DNA of 64,000 nucleotides. It comes from Margaritispora aquatica (taxonomy: Eukaryota > Ascomycota > Leotiomycetes > Helotiales > Discinellaceae). The DNA lies in NCBI GenBank assembly GCA_007644065.1, contig VJWN01000003.1, positions 1,674,001-1,738,000 on the forward strand, given 5' to 3'. Shown piece by piece: positions 1 through 12,408 of the stretch. How positions within the stretch are numbered: position 1 is the first letter of the stretch; each line of letters starts with the position of its first letter. The notes under the pieces were generated by a model. The model did not search any database and was not told the DNA's origin. It was given only the letters and a program-made list of their open reading frames with translations. The translations under genes were made by a program, and so were the position numbers.

Positions 1-282
1 CCTACTTTGACTTGTTTTATTGCTCGGATTTAAGCAATGGATAGTAGTTATTATCATGTCCTGCTTCTAGGTAAGATTAATGCGTATAATCTAGACAACG
101 AATTGTTAGTAGATAGAGAATTTCAGTACTGAAGCATCGAGCTTTGAGCAACATGCGATATCTAGTCTAAAATATTCTATACATATATCATAGTCTCTAC
201 TTCTCCCACTTACGTCTACCCATCATTCGAACTGCAATACTTCCACTTCAGCCATCCCCACCGACGCCACCATTTCGTAGCC

Positions 283-2066
283 TCAAACACGATCCCTCTC
301 ACTCTCATCTTCCTTATACTCTTCCAATGCGCCATGTCCCGCGCCTAGCGACCCGAGAAAACCAGTCAAATACGCCCCAGCCGCAATCAAAAACGGTAGT
401 CCCAACCACAGCTGATCCTCCCAGCCAATCGCGATCGCCAAGCTGCGATTCAGCACCAGCGAGCCAAACGCGGCGCCCACACCGTCCCCGACTGCAATGA
501 TGGTGTAGAGCACGGCGATTTGCTCGCGACGCACGAGGTCGGTAAGGACGGATTGGATGCCAGGTCGTAGGGAGACGCCAAGGGTGAATGTTAGGAGCCC
601 TGTTTACGTGGACGAGTTAGCTGTTTGTGTATTATTGGTGGTTTGGAGGTGGAAAGGGAGAGGAGAGTGGTGAAAGGGGACGGAAGCGGAGACGGGGACG
701 GGGAAAATAAATGGGGAGAAGTAGGAGCGTACCGGTAATGAAGGGCGCGAGGTGCTGCCCGAGTGCCATTACCAAGGAGCCTATGGCTGTGGCAAAGAAG
801 CTGAACTGGACGAGTCGTAGATCGACTTTATTGGAGTGGGCGTTGTACTTCACTTGCGCGATCTCCTTAAGCGAGGGGATGACGAGGATGAGGAGGACGA
901 GACTTTCAACTAGCTGGATTGTGATCACACGGCTTGCCTAGGATACGTCAGTATTGACACGTATAATGTTGCGTATGGAATGAGGGTGGAAAGCTTACAG
1001 CAGCAAGAGTCAACCCAAATTTCTTCGGTATATACTGAAGCCATAACTCAGCAATTGGAGTGCGAAGCGAAGCAATAGGCACGGTAAGCAGTAGAAGCAC
1101 CACGTTCTTATCCTTGATAATCTGGGCCATGAGGTGGATACTCTGGCGTACAGAGGAAAGGAGATCCATTTTCGCTTCATCTCCTTCAATCTCGCTGTCT
1201 TCATCTAACTCTATTGTTGGATTTGGCGGGATCATGTAGAGGACAACCCAAAGCAGCATGATGATCGGCACGATGAGCAGCATGGGTGTGAACAGGTATT
1301 GGTGATCCATGAATGAGGCAGCGCCCATGACGGCGAAGATCTCGGTTGAGAGTTGCACGGCCCCAAGGAAGAAAAAGCAGATGGATCTATAACTCAAATT
1401 AGTCCAATGAGTGCGGGTAGCGAGGATTAGGGCAGCTTACCGATTAGCCTCTGGTACATGCTTCGCAAGTATAGAGTACATAAGCGAGGCCATCACCGGC
1501 GTCGAGCCACCAATCGAGCGAAACAATGGTCCGAAAACAGCCGTCCAAATTGGGAACGTCTGCCAGAAGTAACACACCATAACGAACCACGCACAATACA
1601 GTGTGAAACCGAAGAGGTTCACTGCGCCTAACAGCCGCTCGCCTACACGATTTACAAGCAATCCATACGGAATTGTAAGCACTAGGCCAACAATCGCTTC
1701 TAGCGCACCAAGGGAGCCACGTAGGTGCGCAAGCTTCTGCTGGATGTCGGGAGATTTACATAGCGCTTCGGGAATCCGGCCGTGGCTATCGATGACGCCT
1801 GGGTCGGCAACAAGGTAGTGCTCTCGGCAGAAACCAAGCTCGATTAGACGAACGGAGGAGATAGTCTTGAATACCTCGCATATAGTACCGAGAAAGAGAA
1901 AGACACCAAGGAGGAAGGCAGTGCTTATTGCGGCTTTGGTCCAACTGTTTGCGAGGTTAGTTGACATCTTCGCTTGGGCAGATCTTGTGACTTACCCCTT
2001 TTTGGGATCCTCTGATGGGAGGGAGAGGAGGGGTCTCTCCTCCATTGAGTCCATGTCGACTGCCAT
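283..2066 (-). CDS. MFS transporter, five exons
   Basis: Major facilitator superfamily membrane protein, probably proton-coupled; substrate unknown. Proposed exons on the minus strand are 2066-1996, 1944-1441, 1386-999, 937-733 and 599-283, giving 494 residues with all phases consistent and GT...AG borders. The start is MAVDMDSMEE, a short acidic cytosolic N-terminus typical of fungal MFS proteins. Several hydrophobic helices are visible, and the loop IPYGLLVNRVGER resembles the MFS signature between helices 2 and 3. The first exon is short, so the alternative Met at 1967 inside intron 1 is not needed. No neighbouring gene indicates a substrate. Family call is firm, subfamily is not. Confidence 0.88.
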
Positions 2067-2943
2067 TGTTGGGTTGTGGTGAGTTCTAGTCTATCTCATG
2101 TCGTTGCAGTAGATGTGGAAGGGCTCGGAAACAATAGGTATGACGAATTTCCTCGCTTTTTCTCTCTATAAAACACAATCCCAAAGTACTCGAACTCTTT
2201 TGAGCAACCAAAGATCAAATATATCCAGTGTCTAAAGTGGGGGCTGTCTAAGGTCCAGATTCCTCGGCTTTACGATGGCGATCCTCACCCAGAACTTTAT
2301 GTCGCCGTGAATATCAATGAGACTCTCCTTGTAAGAGTCAAAGAATACAAAACAGAGAGCATCGTAGAAACAAGGTTGAAAATACAAGGAAGCGAGCATA
2401 ATTATATCGGATGGAGCTAAGCTTTTCGGCTCCATATAAGATAGCATGAAACAGACGGGTTCTTGTTTCCGATACGCGATCAGAAACAAGCATACAGAAA
2501 TAGCAGGTCGTCCGTCACGTGGTGTCATAGCTCCACGTAACTTTTGCAGGCAACAAGTATTGAACCTTCAAGTATTGGTGCAGAGGAGTTTGATATACGG
2601 AGTTGAGTTGTTAAGTCGTCCACGTTACGAAGCTTATTTCAAACCCTAGAGCTCGAGAATATGCGAGCATGCACTGTAATCCAACAATTAGCTTCCTATG
2701 AAATTCTGTCGTCAGCATGCAATAGGGGTTGATATCCGAACTCCGAGATTCCACAATGATGTTGGAACTCAGTGCCAACTCCGAAAGTGTGGTCCAAGAA
2801 TATCTAAATTCCTATATGCCATTCTATCACATCATGTCCCACCAAACTTAGTGCATCGCCAAAAGCAATGAGGGGTATATGCAACTTCTTTTTAGCATAA
2901 GCAAAATGCCATCATTCATCATCAACATTATCATATCATCCCG
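2067..2943. other. Intergenic region between MFS 5' end and GT4 3' end
   Basis: About 0.9 kb holding the promoter of the transporter and the 3' region of the glycosyltransferase. Only short, non-persuasive reading frames are present. Confidence 0.6.
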
Positions 2944-4470
2944 TCATGACGTTGGAGTCCTACCGAAGAGACTCTTGAACCAAGGAACTCGTGTCTTAAT
3001 CCATAGACTCGATTTCACCAAGACCCAGGTGAGAGCCAAACCGCCCCACGCGAAACAGATCACCCCAATACCTCCCATAAGCCTAAAATCGACGATCACC
3101 CGTCCTAGAAAGTCCCGCACACCGGGGTGTAACAGAAACCAGCTGTATATGGGGATCGAACGATTTCGTGTAAGCTGCTCTTCGGTTTGAGGTGTTCGAC
3201 GGGTCTCTAATACCTCGGCCAGTTTCCAGGCGACTCGGTTGTTGATCTTTTCCCATGTTGCGTCTTCGGCCATGCGTCGAGACTCTAAAGCCATCTCCTT
3301 TCTTAACGAAGTATCTGTCCCGAGTCTTTGAACTTTCGCAACAAAAGTGTCGAGATCTGTCGGCTCCACCAAATATCCAGATTTACCGTCTGCAACTATT
3401 TCAGAGGGTCCTCCTTCGTCACGTGCAATTACTGGGACACCACTGGCCATGGACTCCAATACCACTAGACCAAAAGTCTCTGTGATAGAGCAGTGGAGGA
3501 AAATATCTCCACAGGCATATGCTTCTGCCAGCTGCTCTCCTCGCAGTTCTCCTGTGAATGTGACCTTGCCATCCTGATGTAATTCGCCAAACATGTCCTT
3601 GATATCCTGCACAACCTCAGGATTCTTATTTCCTCCAACGACTAACAGGTGGAACGTGAAGCCTTCTTGATCAAGTCTTTTCACCGCTTCGGACAAGAAT
3701 TCGAATCCTTTCTCTGGAGCAAGCCTCGAAATGCAGGTTAACACGATCTCGCCATTTGGTGCAAGCTTCTTTCGCATGCTTTCTGATCGTTTTGAGGGGT
3801 CGAACATCTCGCAGTTAACACCTCGCCGTAAGTTTAGCATCTTGTCGCTCTGCACCCCGGCTTTCTCGAGGTACCGCCGTACAAACATAGAGGGGTAAAA
3901 GACCGTTCTCACTGAGGCATGTCGAAAGAGGTATCCTTGAACGGCTCCAAATACCAGTACCGCCCATTTGTCCAAAGGATAGGGAAAGAATATTGCGCAG
4001 TAGCCAGATAAGTCGGTTTGGAAGTTTAGTAAGACCGGTACTGGATTTTGTTGCTGGCGAAGCTGCAAGAGAACTTGAAAGCCCAACGATGCCGGAGAGG
4101 CTAAATAAATTAAGTCTGGCGGTGCATCAAATGTTCTTTTGTAAAGGGTAGAAAGTCTGACAGGATAGACGACTGAGAGTTCTGGGTTGTATGGCACAGG
4201 ATAACCTTGCAACCTGATCTCGATCTCGTTGCCATTCGTTTTCGACACCGTATTTGCTGCAGGCCCAGTAGATATCTCTGGTGCTACCACCGCCAAGTTC
4301 ACACCATTTTCTCGCAGATAGTTGACCAGGTTCAATGTTGTCCTACTAACTCCATTGACGGGTCCAAAAGACTCTGTCGCGAGAAGTACACGTTTGCCTC
4401 GCAACACATCTGGGAATTGTAGTTGTCCATGCGCTGGGTGTTGATCCTCTAGCCTTGCTATTGAAGTCAT
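2944..4470 (-). CDS. GT4 glycosyltransferase, MgtA/SQD2-like
   Basis: Retaining glycosyltransferase of family GT4 (GT-B fold), single exon, 508 residues. The frame is open further upstream, but the first ATG is at 4470 (MTSIARLEDQ); upstream only a GTG is available. The N-terminal domain starts GKRVLLATESFGPVNGVSRT, the VNGVSRT type typical of MgtA and SQD2 enzymes. The C-terminal domain has the E-x7-E nucleotide-sugar motif (ETFGLVVLE, E331 and E339) followed by a GVPVIARDEGGPSE loop. A hydrophobic segment near residues 467-488 suggests a membrane anchor. It faces a UDP-glucose dehydrogenase across about 1.3 kb. By family analogy it may transfer a sugar or uronic acid to a lipid or glycan acceptor; donor and acceptor are inferred, not shown. 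Confidence 0.9.
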   Translation of the reverse strand: MTSIARLEDQHPAHGQLQFPDVLRGKRVLLATESFGPVNGVSRTTLNLVNYLRENGVNLAVVAPEISTGPAANTVSKTNGNEIEIRLQGYPVPYNPELSVVYPVRLSTLYKRTFDAPPDLIYLASPASLGFQVLLQLRQQQNPVPVLLNFQTDLSGYCAIFFPYPLDKWAVLVFGAVQGYLFRHASVRTVFYPSMFVRRYLEKAGVQSDKMLNLRRGVNCEMFDPSKRSESMRKKLAPNGEIVLTCISRLAPEKGFEFLSEAVKRLDQEGFTFHLLVVGGNKNPEVVQDIKDMFGELHQDGKVTFTGELRGEQLAEAYACGDIFLHCSITETFGLVVLESMASGVPVIARDEGGPSEIVADGKSGYLVEPTDLDTFVAKVQRLGTDTSLRKEMALESRRMAEDATWEKINNRVAWKLAEVLETRRTPQTEEQLTRNRSIPIYSWFLLHPGVRDFLGRVIVDFRLMGGIGVICFAWGGLALTWVLVKSSLWIKTRVPWFKSLFGRTPTS

Positions 4471-5766
4471 TGTGCTCTCAGCATATGCACAATAAGTAAG
4501 GAAAAGACAAAAATACCCTCGTAGTTGGATAAGCACGAGCGATAAGGAAATGTTTGATACTTATTTATTGGCCAAAAGATTATTGTGTGTCTGGTGCCTG
4601 CAGCTTAAGGGACTAGGGGGCTGGGCTTTGAAGCTTATGGCGGTCATGATCAAATGATTGATTTATCCATGAAGCACTCTGCATGCTCAACGAGACATCT
4701 GGGCTGTCAAGAGGCGTTCGCGTGGTCTCGTTTCTCTTATGTTGCTCTGATTGGGCACCATGATCTTCGTGTGTGCATCCTGTGTGTATTCTGGATAAGA
4801 GGATAAAGAAATTCATGTCGCAAGAACCCAATGAGGAGTGGTTCTCAGTGGTCCTCATTATCATAGTGGGGGTTGGAAATCATCAGCCTCGTCCTATGCC
4901 TGCCCTCGAGCTGCCCCACGTGTTAGTAGAGGACCCTGGATTGTTCGAAGCGCCGGGATTCGCCAGTCCACCGCTTCTGATGGCTGCAGTGCTGCTTCAT
5001 CTGTCCAGGAGAAGATATACACCACAGCCTTGCAACGTGTGGTATTTCACTGGTCAACATTAATTGAAGCAGCCAAACCAACAGCTTAAAAAGAGATTCC
5101 GGACTCGGAATACCTCGGCCTTGTGATGATGAAGACCATGAATAGTGGGTGAGATGATCACAATCATTCCATGAAGACCCTCAAAGTCAACGTCTCAAGC
5201 ATACTGCATGAGGCCTGCGCATCCGCACGCCTTCTTTCTCCCTTGAGCGTATGGCCAATACTCGTGCAACAATGATTCATGTCTCCCAAGGACAGATCCA
5301 ATCGACTCAGTCTATGTCGCATCTGCTGGCTTGCCATATTGAGTGCCTTGCGTGAGCTCGAAATTTGAATCCCATCACCCTCTTCACAAAGTAAATTTCA
5401 CAATCATATCCCTTTAGATTCAGAACCATTTTAAGAGGACCGGTAGCACCTTCCACCTGGCGATAAGCCCTCTTACAGCTAATCCATTTTAAATCCGCTG
5501 CTATCGCCAACATTCAGAACACATCAAAAGTGATCAAAAGAGCTGGAGAGAGACACCCACAGTCCAACTACATTTGCCGATATCGCCAACCCTTTCGAGA
5601 GCTCATCCTCTTAACATTTTTATTCAACGCGAGAAGCAAAATTGAAGTACGTAGCATACCAAGGGTTAATAGCTAGAACCTGAAGATTCTGACCAAAAAA
5701 GTATAGCAATTGGATAAAAGGGCAAGAACTTCATAACTGCCTTCTTCAGTATTCCGCCCTTGGGCA
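4471..5766. promoter_or_regulatory. Divergent promoter region of GT4 and UGDH genes
   Basis: About 1.3 kb between two divergently transcribed carbohydrate genes, so a shared control region is plausible. No convincing coding sequence was seen inside. No specific operator could be assigned. Confidence 0.5.
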
Positions 5767-7997
5767 ATGATTGCAATGGAGTCTACGACAAGCAGACACC
5801 CTTCAATCGTGCAATCGACCGTAGATTCGGAATACAACTTGCTTGATTCATCAACTGCCCCTACAACTCCAGATGGTAGCTTAACATTCAGTCCTGTACT
5901 ACAGGCTCTGAAGCTTCAGGATGCCTTAGAGAATGCCGTTATTGGAACAAGTAAAAGTCGAGCTTCAAGTGCATCACTGGATGCAGCAATTCGCTGTGGT
6001 GATGCGGTGAGGAATATATGCTGCGTAGGAGCAGGATATGTCGGTGGGTACACCTATCTGGAAATTCATCGATCGTTTGGCAAACGAATAGAGAATTTCG
6101 AAAATGTGTAGAGTTGCTACTGATGCTTTCAAATAGGTGGGCCAACTGCAGCTGTCATGGCATTCCAAAATCCACATATAAGGGTGACAGTCGTGGATCG
6201 AGATCCTCGCAGGATTGCACAATGGAAGACTCGGCATCTGCCAATCTATGAGCCTGGCTTGCATGATGTTCTTCGTATTGCTAGAGATGGATCCAAGTCC
6301 TGCGGATTCATCAATGAGGCACATCGATCAGAATCTTTGGATGGCATCTCGTCCAGCTCATCGGCAACCTCGGAATGCGAATCGCAATGTGGTGACCACA
6401 GAGAGGAAATAGCCGTCCAAGGTCGTCTGCCAAATTTGTTCTTCACGACTGAGGTCTCCAAGTCGATTTCTGAAGCAGACATTGTCCTGATAGCGGTCAA
6501 TACTCCTACGAAAGTGCGTGGAATTGGCGCCGGGAGAGCCACAGATGTGACAGCGCTGGAAGCTGTAACAAGAGAAATCGCGCTACATGCGAAGCCAGGG
6601 GCGATCATCGTAGAAAAGAGTACGGTTCCATGCCGAACAGCGGAAATCGTGCACGACACAGTAAGTGATTTTTTGTGGTGTTCTTTGTGGTGTTCTTTGT
6701 GGTGTTCTTTGTGGTGAAGATGCTGTTGTGTGGTCCGATCACATTCTGACCTTGACCAAAGCTAAAAGTTCACCGCCCTCTCCTGCACTTCGAAATTCTG
6801 AGCAACCCCGAATTTTTGGCTGCAGGTACAGCAATTCAAGATCTGCTGAAACCCGATCGTGTGGTGATTGGATCATCAAATACTGTTGCCGGTCATGCAG
6901 CCGCTGAGACGCTTGCCTCTGTCTATGCAGCGTGGGTTCCAAGATCGCGAATCGTCACCATCAACACGTGGTCCTCAGAACTAGCAAAACTGGTAGCAAA
7001 TTCTATGCTGGCACAGCGGATCAGCTCAATAAATTCTATATCTGCCATCTGCGAGAAAACAGGCGCCGATGTCGATGAGGTTTCGAAGGCAATTGGGTTG
7101 GATCCGAGAATTGGCGCAAAATACCTGAAAAGTGGCATCGGATTTGGAGGATCATGCTTCAAAAAGGATATTTTGAGCTTGGTTTATCTTGCAGAGTCGC
7201 TTGGTCTTGAAGAAGTTGCAGAATATTGGGAACAGGTCCTTACGGTAAATGAATGGCAGAGAACCCGTTTTGTCTGGAGGGTCATAAAATGTCTCAATGG
7301 AACGCTCACTGGGAAGAAGATGACAGTTCTCGGATATGCTTTCAAAAAGGATACTGATGACACAAGAGAATCTCCGGCTTTGGAAGTCATCAAGATGTTG
7401 CTCGAAGACGCGCCGAGAGAGATCGCAGTATTCGACCCATTCTGTGATCCAACATTTGTAAGAGAGGAGATAGGTCGACTTGTTGGTAAGGACGTGCTGA
7501 AGGAGAACGGTGGAAACGTTGAAGTTTACACAGATGCATACCAGGCATGTTCTGATGCCCACGCCGTTCTGATCATGACCGACTGCGATGAGTTCAAAAA
7601 CACGCCGTCGCCAGTCTCCCCACCTCTTGGACCAAAATCCACGAAGAGGTCAAAATCAAAATTCATCGACCCTCGACCTTTCGAGCGTATCGAGCCAACA
7701 GAGTCTGAGATCCTGTCGTTGCAAAAATATCTTACATCAGAATTCAGCACTTTCGACCCTCTTCGGAGGTTCGAGGATGAGCCAGAATGCCCTGAGGGAT
7801 GTGAGAGATGTGTCAATGAAATGGAAAGGACCGTTGTCCTGGAAGCAAAAGGAAACGAGCAGCTTGACTGGTCGAGGATAGCGTACCATCTTCAGAAACC
7901 AAAATGGGTGTTTGATGGTCGCGGCATCCTGAATGTCCCTGTCATGGAAGCTTTGGGAGTGCGGGTTGAGAGTATTGGTAAGGTTGGGAAGTTTTAG
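5767..7997 (+). CDS. UDP-glucose 6-dehydrogenase family protein
   Basis: Nucleotide-sugar dehydrogenase, predicted to oxidise UDP-glucose to UDP-glucuronate with NAD+ in the cytosol. Exons 5767-6043, 6137-6660 and 6762-7997 give 678 residues. An 80-residue Ser/Thr-rich extension precedes the Rossmann motif VGAGYVGGPTA, whose codons are split by intron 1. Later come EKSTVPC, FEILSNPEFLAAGTA and the catalytic-cysteine motif GFGGSCFKKD (Cys about 399). Two insertions relative to typical enzymes are evident: a Ser/Glu-rich one before GRLPNLFF, and about 70 residues between DEFK and LDWSRIAYHL. The end matches the QKPKWVFDGRGIL box. Intron 2 contains a 12-bp tandem repeat. Substrate specificity for UDP-glucose is by homology; GDP-mannose is less likely. 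Confidence 0.92.
6672..6716 (+). repeat. 12-bp tandem repeat in UGDH intron 2
   Basis: Three perfect copies of TTTGTGGTGTTC plus a partial fourth lie just inside the 5' splice site of the second intron. The unit contains GTG steps, so a slipped donor would be possible, but the coding frame fits only the GTAAGT at 6661. Confidence 0.95.
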
Positions 7998-8463
7998 GAT
8001 TTCTTTCTCAATACCTTGGTGTTTTTTCAACTAATTCACACTCATGTTCTTGGGCGTTTGCAAGAAAGAAATCGGTGGTTTTGCCATGTTGTTCTTTTTT
8101 CCCTTGCGCTTAGGGGACCGTCGAATGGTCTGACATTTGGGTCACGGCAATGAGTTGCATATGGTGATAGAACACTTAGACTGATGGCATGCATGCACAC
8201 CCTTGGTATCTCATTTTCTCCTTTGTTCAATCTGATACCCTGCTTTTTCTCCAGCTTCAACAATGCATGGAGATACACAAAGTCGTACACAATATGATAT
8301 TCTACATACACACTATACACAAAGCAGTTCGATCCTTTGGTTGTAATTCATCCATCCATCATTCACATTCATTTTGTCCTTGCAAATTTCAGTGCCGCAC
8401 TTCGAACCTAGCTTCTCCCTCCACAACCTCAACATCCGTCGTCTCGACCTTCGTTACGCTCGA

Positions 8464-8628
8464 ATGTCTCGGCCCTTTGTGCAGTTCTGCAATGAATATC
8501 TGTATATTTTCGGAGTCGCCCTGGGCTTCGCCTTCAACCTGTTCGTTCAGGGTTTAGCATCAGCTTTCAGAAGTCTTGGGTCGAACTTGGATTGGGATTT
8601 GGAAAATCAGGTAGTGGAGAGGGTCTAA
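8464..8628 (+). CDS. Possible 54-residue membrane microprotein
   Basis: The ATG at 8464 opens a 54-residue frame with one strongly hydrophobic segment (LYIFGVALGFAFNLFVQGLA) followed by a short polar tail ending ENQVVERV. Upstream of this ATG the frame is open only from a TTG. Not recognised. The hydrophobic helix with a clean amphipathic boundary makes it a candidate, but a chance frame cannot be excluded. Confidence 0.3.
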   Translation: MSRPFVQFCNEYLYIFGVALGFAFNLFVQGLASAFRSLGSNLDWDLENQVVERV

Positions 8629-10156
8629 GGACATATGTAGGAGTAAGGTGAAGAGGGAGGCAGGTGAGATCTGACTTTCTGAGAGGAGGTGTTCCTCACC
8701 CATCCCGTGATGTGGTGTTCGGCTGCACGCTTGCACGTGAAATAGCGGTAGCCTACGCCTTGGACTTGGCCATGTATGAGGAATGAGATCTTTGTGGTGT
8801 TATGTCAGTGGAAGAGATAGTGGGTGGTTTTTGAGAGGATGAGTGATTGGGTAAGGTATGGTTAGGGTAGTGGGCGAGCTTACACGCTTTGTCATTGCTA
8901 AGTGGTCTTTTAGTAGGTAGGTTGGTACGTGTTACAGAATTATGGTATTTCCTTTTGATAGCAGGATTGAGTGTCGCGTGAATAATCAAATCGTTTAAGA
9001 GGCTTGGTGGGTTCTCATTCATCAGCAAGACAAGCACGCAGTTGAAGGAACTATCCTGATACTCGTGGCCGGCCCAATGTTTTCTATTCAAATATACGGT
9101 TGATAAGTCTTGCATAAGATTGCTTACACCCTGAGGGCTAATATGAAAATGATATATGAGTTTGGAATTGTGGAATTGAGATGTTCTATGTAATGTGTTG
9201 AGCTTGGCAACTTGTCGTCATTGAAAGCGGCAGAATAGTTGGACTCTGCCGAATGTGGCTGGAGGGGCAACTCACCGTCTTCGCTGTGGTGATCAGGGAC
9301 ACAGCACTTTTTGTTGCGCATTTGATGTTATATGATATCTAAGGAAATACATGTGGGGTGAACAAAGGGCATTAGCCAAAAGTCTCCGGGTCTGAATTTC
9401 AAAGTCCTGTAGGTAAATCCAAGTGGAAAATCCGAAGACAAACGTGCGGTTATCATAACGGTTGTCTTATTATTGCTCAATTTCTCTCATACTTTGTTTC
9501 TTTTTAACATCATCGCAAAGGCGCAAAGGCATGCCTCAAGGAGAAGTACTCTTGTAAGGTTTAAATTGCAGGGGAAGGGTCTGAACCTCCAAACACATCG
9601 GAGTCGAGAAGGGGTGCATAGCGAGTTGCTTCCTGTGAGCAGTACTCCGAGTACAATTATCGAGGTACCGGGTGTACCATGCGGGACATCAAACATACAT
9701 CTTCAGCTTAAGGAGAGATCTCCGTTCTACTCCGTTCTACGAGAAGTCCTGATTCGGAGAAGCTCACGAGTTGGGTGAGGGATTTCTGTATTAGGTCACA
9801 TGATCCGCATGATCTTCGAAACAGTAACTGTCTGGGAAGATGTCTCACATTCCTCATCGTCCAAGCGACTCTTCTCTGGACCTTCTGTCCGGCGGATCGC
9901 TCGTCTGATGATTACTGTCGAGCACACACGGTACACATTAGTATCCGCTAAACACTTTATCCAGATCGTGTTTTTCCCCACAGAGTTTGATCATCGTGTA
10001 AATGCACTACATACTGGAGGTTTGGTGGCTGAAGTCTCGGCTTGAGAGTTCTTAAAAAATGCTTTTCCCAGTTTGGGTGATTTTGGCTTCCTGTCGCGTT
10101 TTGTACTGTCGTTTTTGTGTTATGTTCGCTTCACTTCACTTTCTTTAAATTCAGAT
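8629..10156. other. Intergenic region upstream of the GH5 gene
   Basis: About 1.5 kb with only scattered short frames. It should contain the GH5 promoter. No gene is supported here. Confidence 0.5.
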
Positions 10157-11866
10157 ATGCATCTCCGGTCGTTGCTGTTTCTTGGAGGGTTGGGCCTGGT
10201 GTCTGCTAAAGTACAGTTTTTGGTACGGAATTTTGTCTGTCTTGGAGCCAAGTCCTGACAGTGTCTAGGGGGTGAATATCGCTGGTTTTGAATTCGGATG
10301 TGGCATTGACGTAAGTGAGAGAATTCAACAACATGGGATTCGGCTCACATCTATCAGGGCTCATGTCCAATCTCGCAAGCCCAAGGTCCGCTAACAACGC
10401 TGGGCGGTGGTGACGGAGAAGGTCAGATGAAGCACTTCGCGACTGATGATCAAATGAATATATTTCGACTTCGTACGTGGGATCATCTTTGCATAGCAAT
10501 TCCGGTCTAACAATCAGCAGCTGTCTCATGGCAATTTTTGGTGAATGGTAATCTCGGAGGAACACTCGATGCGACCAACTTTGCGAAGTACGACCAGCTT
10601 ATGGGAGTTTGTCTGGCTACCGGTGCCTCGTGTGCCATTGATCTTCACAATTTTGCTCGATTTAACGGACTCATTATTGGACAGAGCGATGGAGGACCAA
10701 CGGATGCCCAATTTGTAGACCTGTGGACGCAGCTTGCGACTAAGTACAAAGGCAACACGAAGGTCATATTTGGGCTGATGAATGAGCCACATGATTTGGA
10801 TGTTCCGCTTTGGGCTGCGACCTGCCAGAAGGTTGTAACGGCTATTCGAAATGCTGGATCCACGAACATGATCTTACTACCAGGGACAAATTTCGCTTCT
10901 GCCGGACAGTTTGTGAGCAGTGGCTCGGCAGCAGAGTTGATTAAGATTAAGAATCCCGATGGATCTTTTGACGGCCTAATTCTGGATTTGCACAAATATC
11001 TCGACGTCGATAATTCGGGGACTCACACGACGTGTACGACTGACAATATCGTGGACGCGTTCGCCATAGCAGCAGACTTTTTGCGAACAAGTGGACGAAA
11101 AGCCTTGGTTAGCGAAACTGGTGCTGGGACTGATGCATCTGTGAGTTCAATTTCGCATTGTTCAGACCTCTAGCTAACTATCATGTAGTGCTTCACAAAT
11201 TTCTGTGCGCAGAACACATTCCTAAACGCGAACTCCGACGTATTCATAGGTTACATTGCCTGGGCAGCAGGCTCCTTCTCGACGTCGTATATTCTTAGTC
11301 TAACACCCACCAACCAGAATGGCAAATACGTCGACACCGCACTCGCTTCTCAATGTGTCATTGCCCCCTGGCTCACTGCAGGCACGGCAACAGCCTCAGC
11401 CATACCTTCAAGTGGTGCAAAACTGGTCGCAGGTCCAACATCAGCTGCCGACATATCCTCAGCACCAAGCACAGCCGTGGCTGCTGAAATCACACCCACC
11501 TCCTCCAGCGCAAAGTCATTAAAAACCATAACTATGACATCCACATCTTCCAAAGTTATCGCAACCATCACCCGGACCTTTTCAGCTACAGTCCAAATCT
11601 CCGCAGCAGCCAACACATCAAGTAGCTCTAGCTTCACGACCGTAGGTAGCACATCTTCTTGGTCCAACGGCACGGCGGCTGCCACGTCTGTTGTGGCTGT
11701 CCCTGCCTCATCGGGACTACTATCACCAAGCTTGAGCTTGAGCCTAAACCCGAGCCCGAGTGCGACAAGTGCTAGTGTCCAGGTCGTGGCAACCGCTGGG
11801 GCGGAGATGAGGCAACTGGCGAAAGGCCTGTTGGTTGGGAGTTTCTTGTTTGCGGTCTTCTTGTAG
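10157..11866 (+). CDS. Secreted GH5 endoglucanase with Ser/Thr-rich tail
   Basis: Glycoside hydrolase family 5, probably endo-beta-1,4-glucanase, secreted. Exons 10157-10222, 10269-10310, 10358-10472, 10521-11140 and 11189-11866 give 506 residues. A signal peptide (MHLRSLLFLGGLGLVSA) is followed at once by the catalytic domain, starting VQFLGVNIAGFEFGCGID. Acid/base Glu163 lies in LMNEPHD and nucleophile Glu273 in LVSETGAG. The C-terminal 150 residues are Ser/Thr/Ala-rich and likely O-glycosylated, ending in a hydrophobic stretch (LLVGSFLFAVFL) that fits a GPI-anchor signal; no cellulose-binding module is seen. The acceptor before exon 4 is CAGCAG, and use of the second AG gives the conserved RLPVSWQFL. 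Wall-bound or secreted cellulose or beta-glucan degradation is inferred. Confidence 0.93.
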
Positions 11867-12408
11867 ATTTTGCCATGAGATATGAGGTGGGGATTTGGGA
11901 AGGAGTTCGTGACTATACTTCATGGGATGGGTGGGGATTGGTTTGATACCCGGGTTTTGAGACTGTTTTCTCGCTAGCCGAGACTTGACTGCTTAATCTT
12001 CTATTCTTTTCACCTTACGAATCTTGAGCTGCAAGCATCAAGGTCTTTCTATGTTCCACTGTGATCAGTCATTCTTAAACCAAGTTATGGCGGCATACAC
12101 TACGCAGTACGGAAAATAGCCTCAATGAAGGAGATTCAAGCTTTGAACGACATATTTGTCTTAATTCAGAACACCTATATGCCCGACCTGATCTTTAACA
12201 AAGGAATGTAAATGCAACGCCATGCTATGATTCGCGTCCAATGCAACTCCCTTTCAATGCCCAACTCCCGTCCCAATCCCAATACCAAAGAACGCTATGC
12301 AATTCCAATTCCCTAAAACAAAAGAAAACAGACACCTGATCGATCAGACCCAATCGAGCTTATGCAAATCCGAACCGAGACCCAAACTTGCCATCAAACT
12401 CCCACCAT
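11867..12408. other. Convergent 3' intergenic region
   Basis: About 540 bp between the 3' ends of the GH5 gene (+) and the small secreted protein gene (-). No gene seen. Confidence 0.5.
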
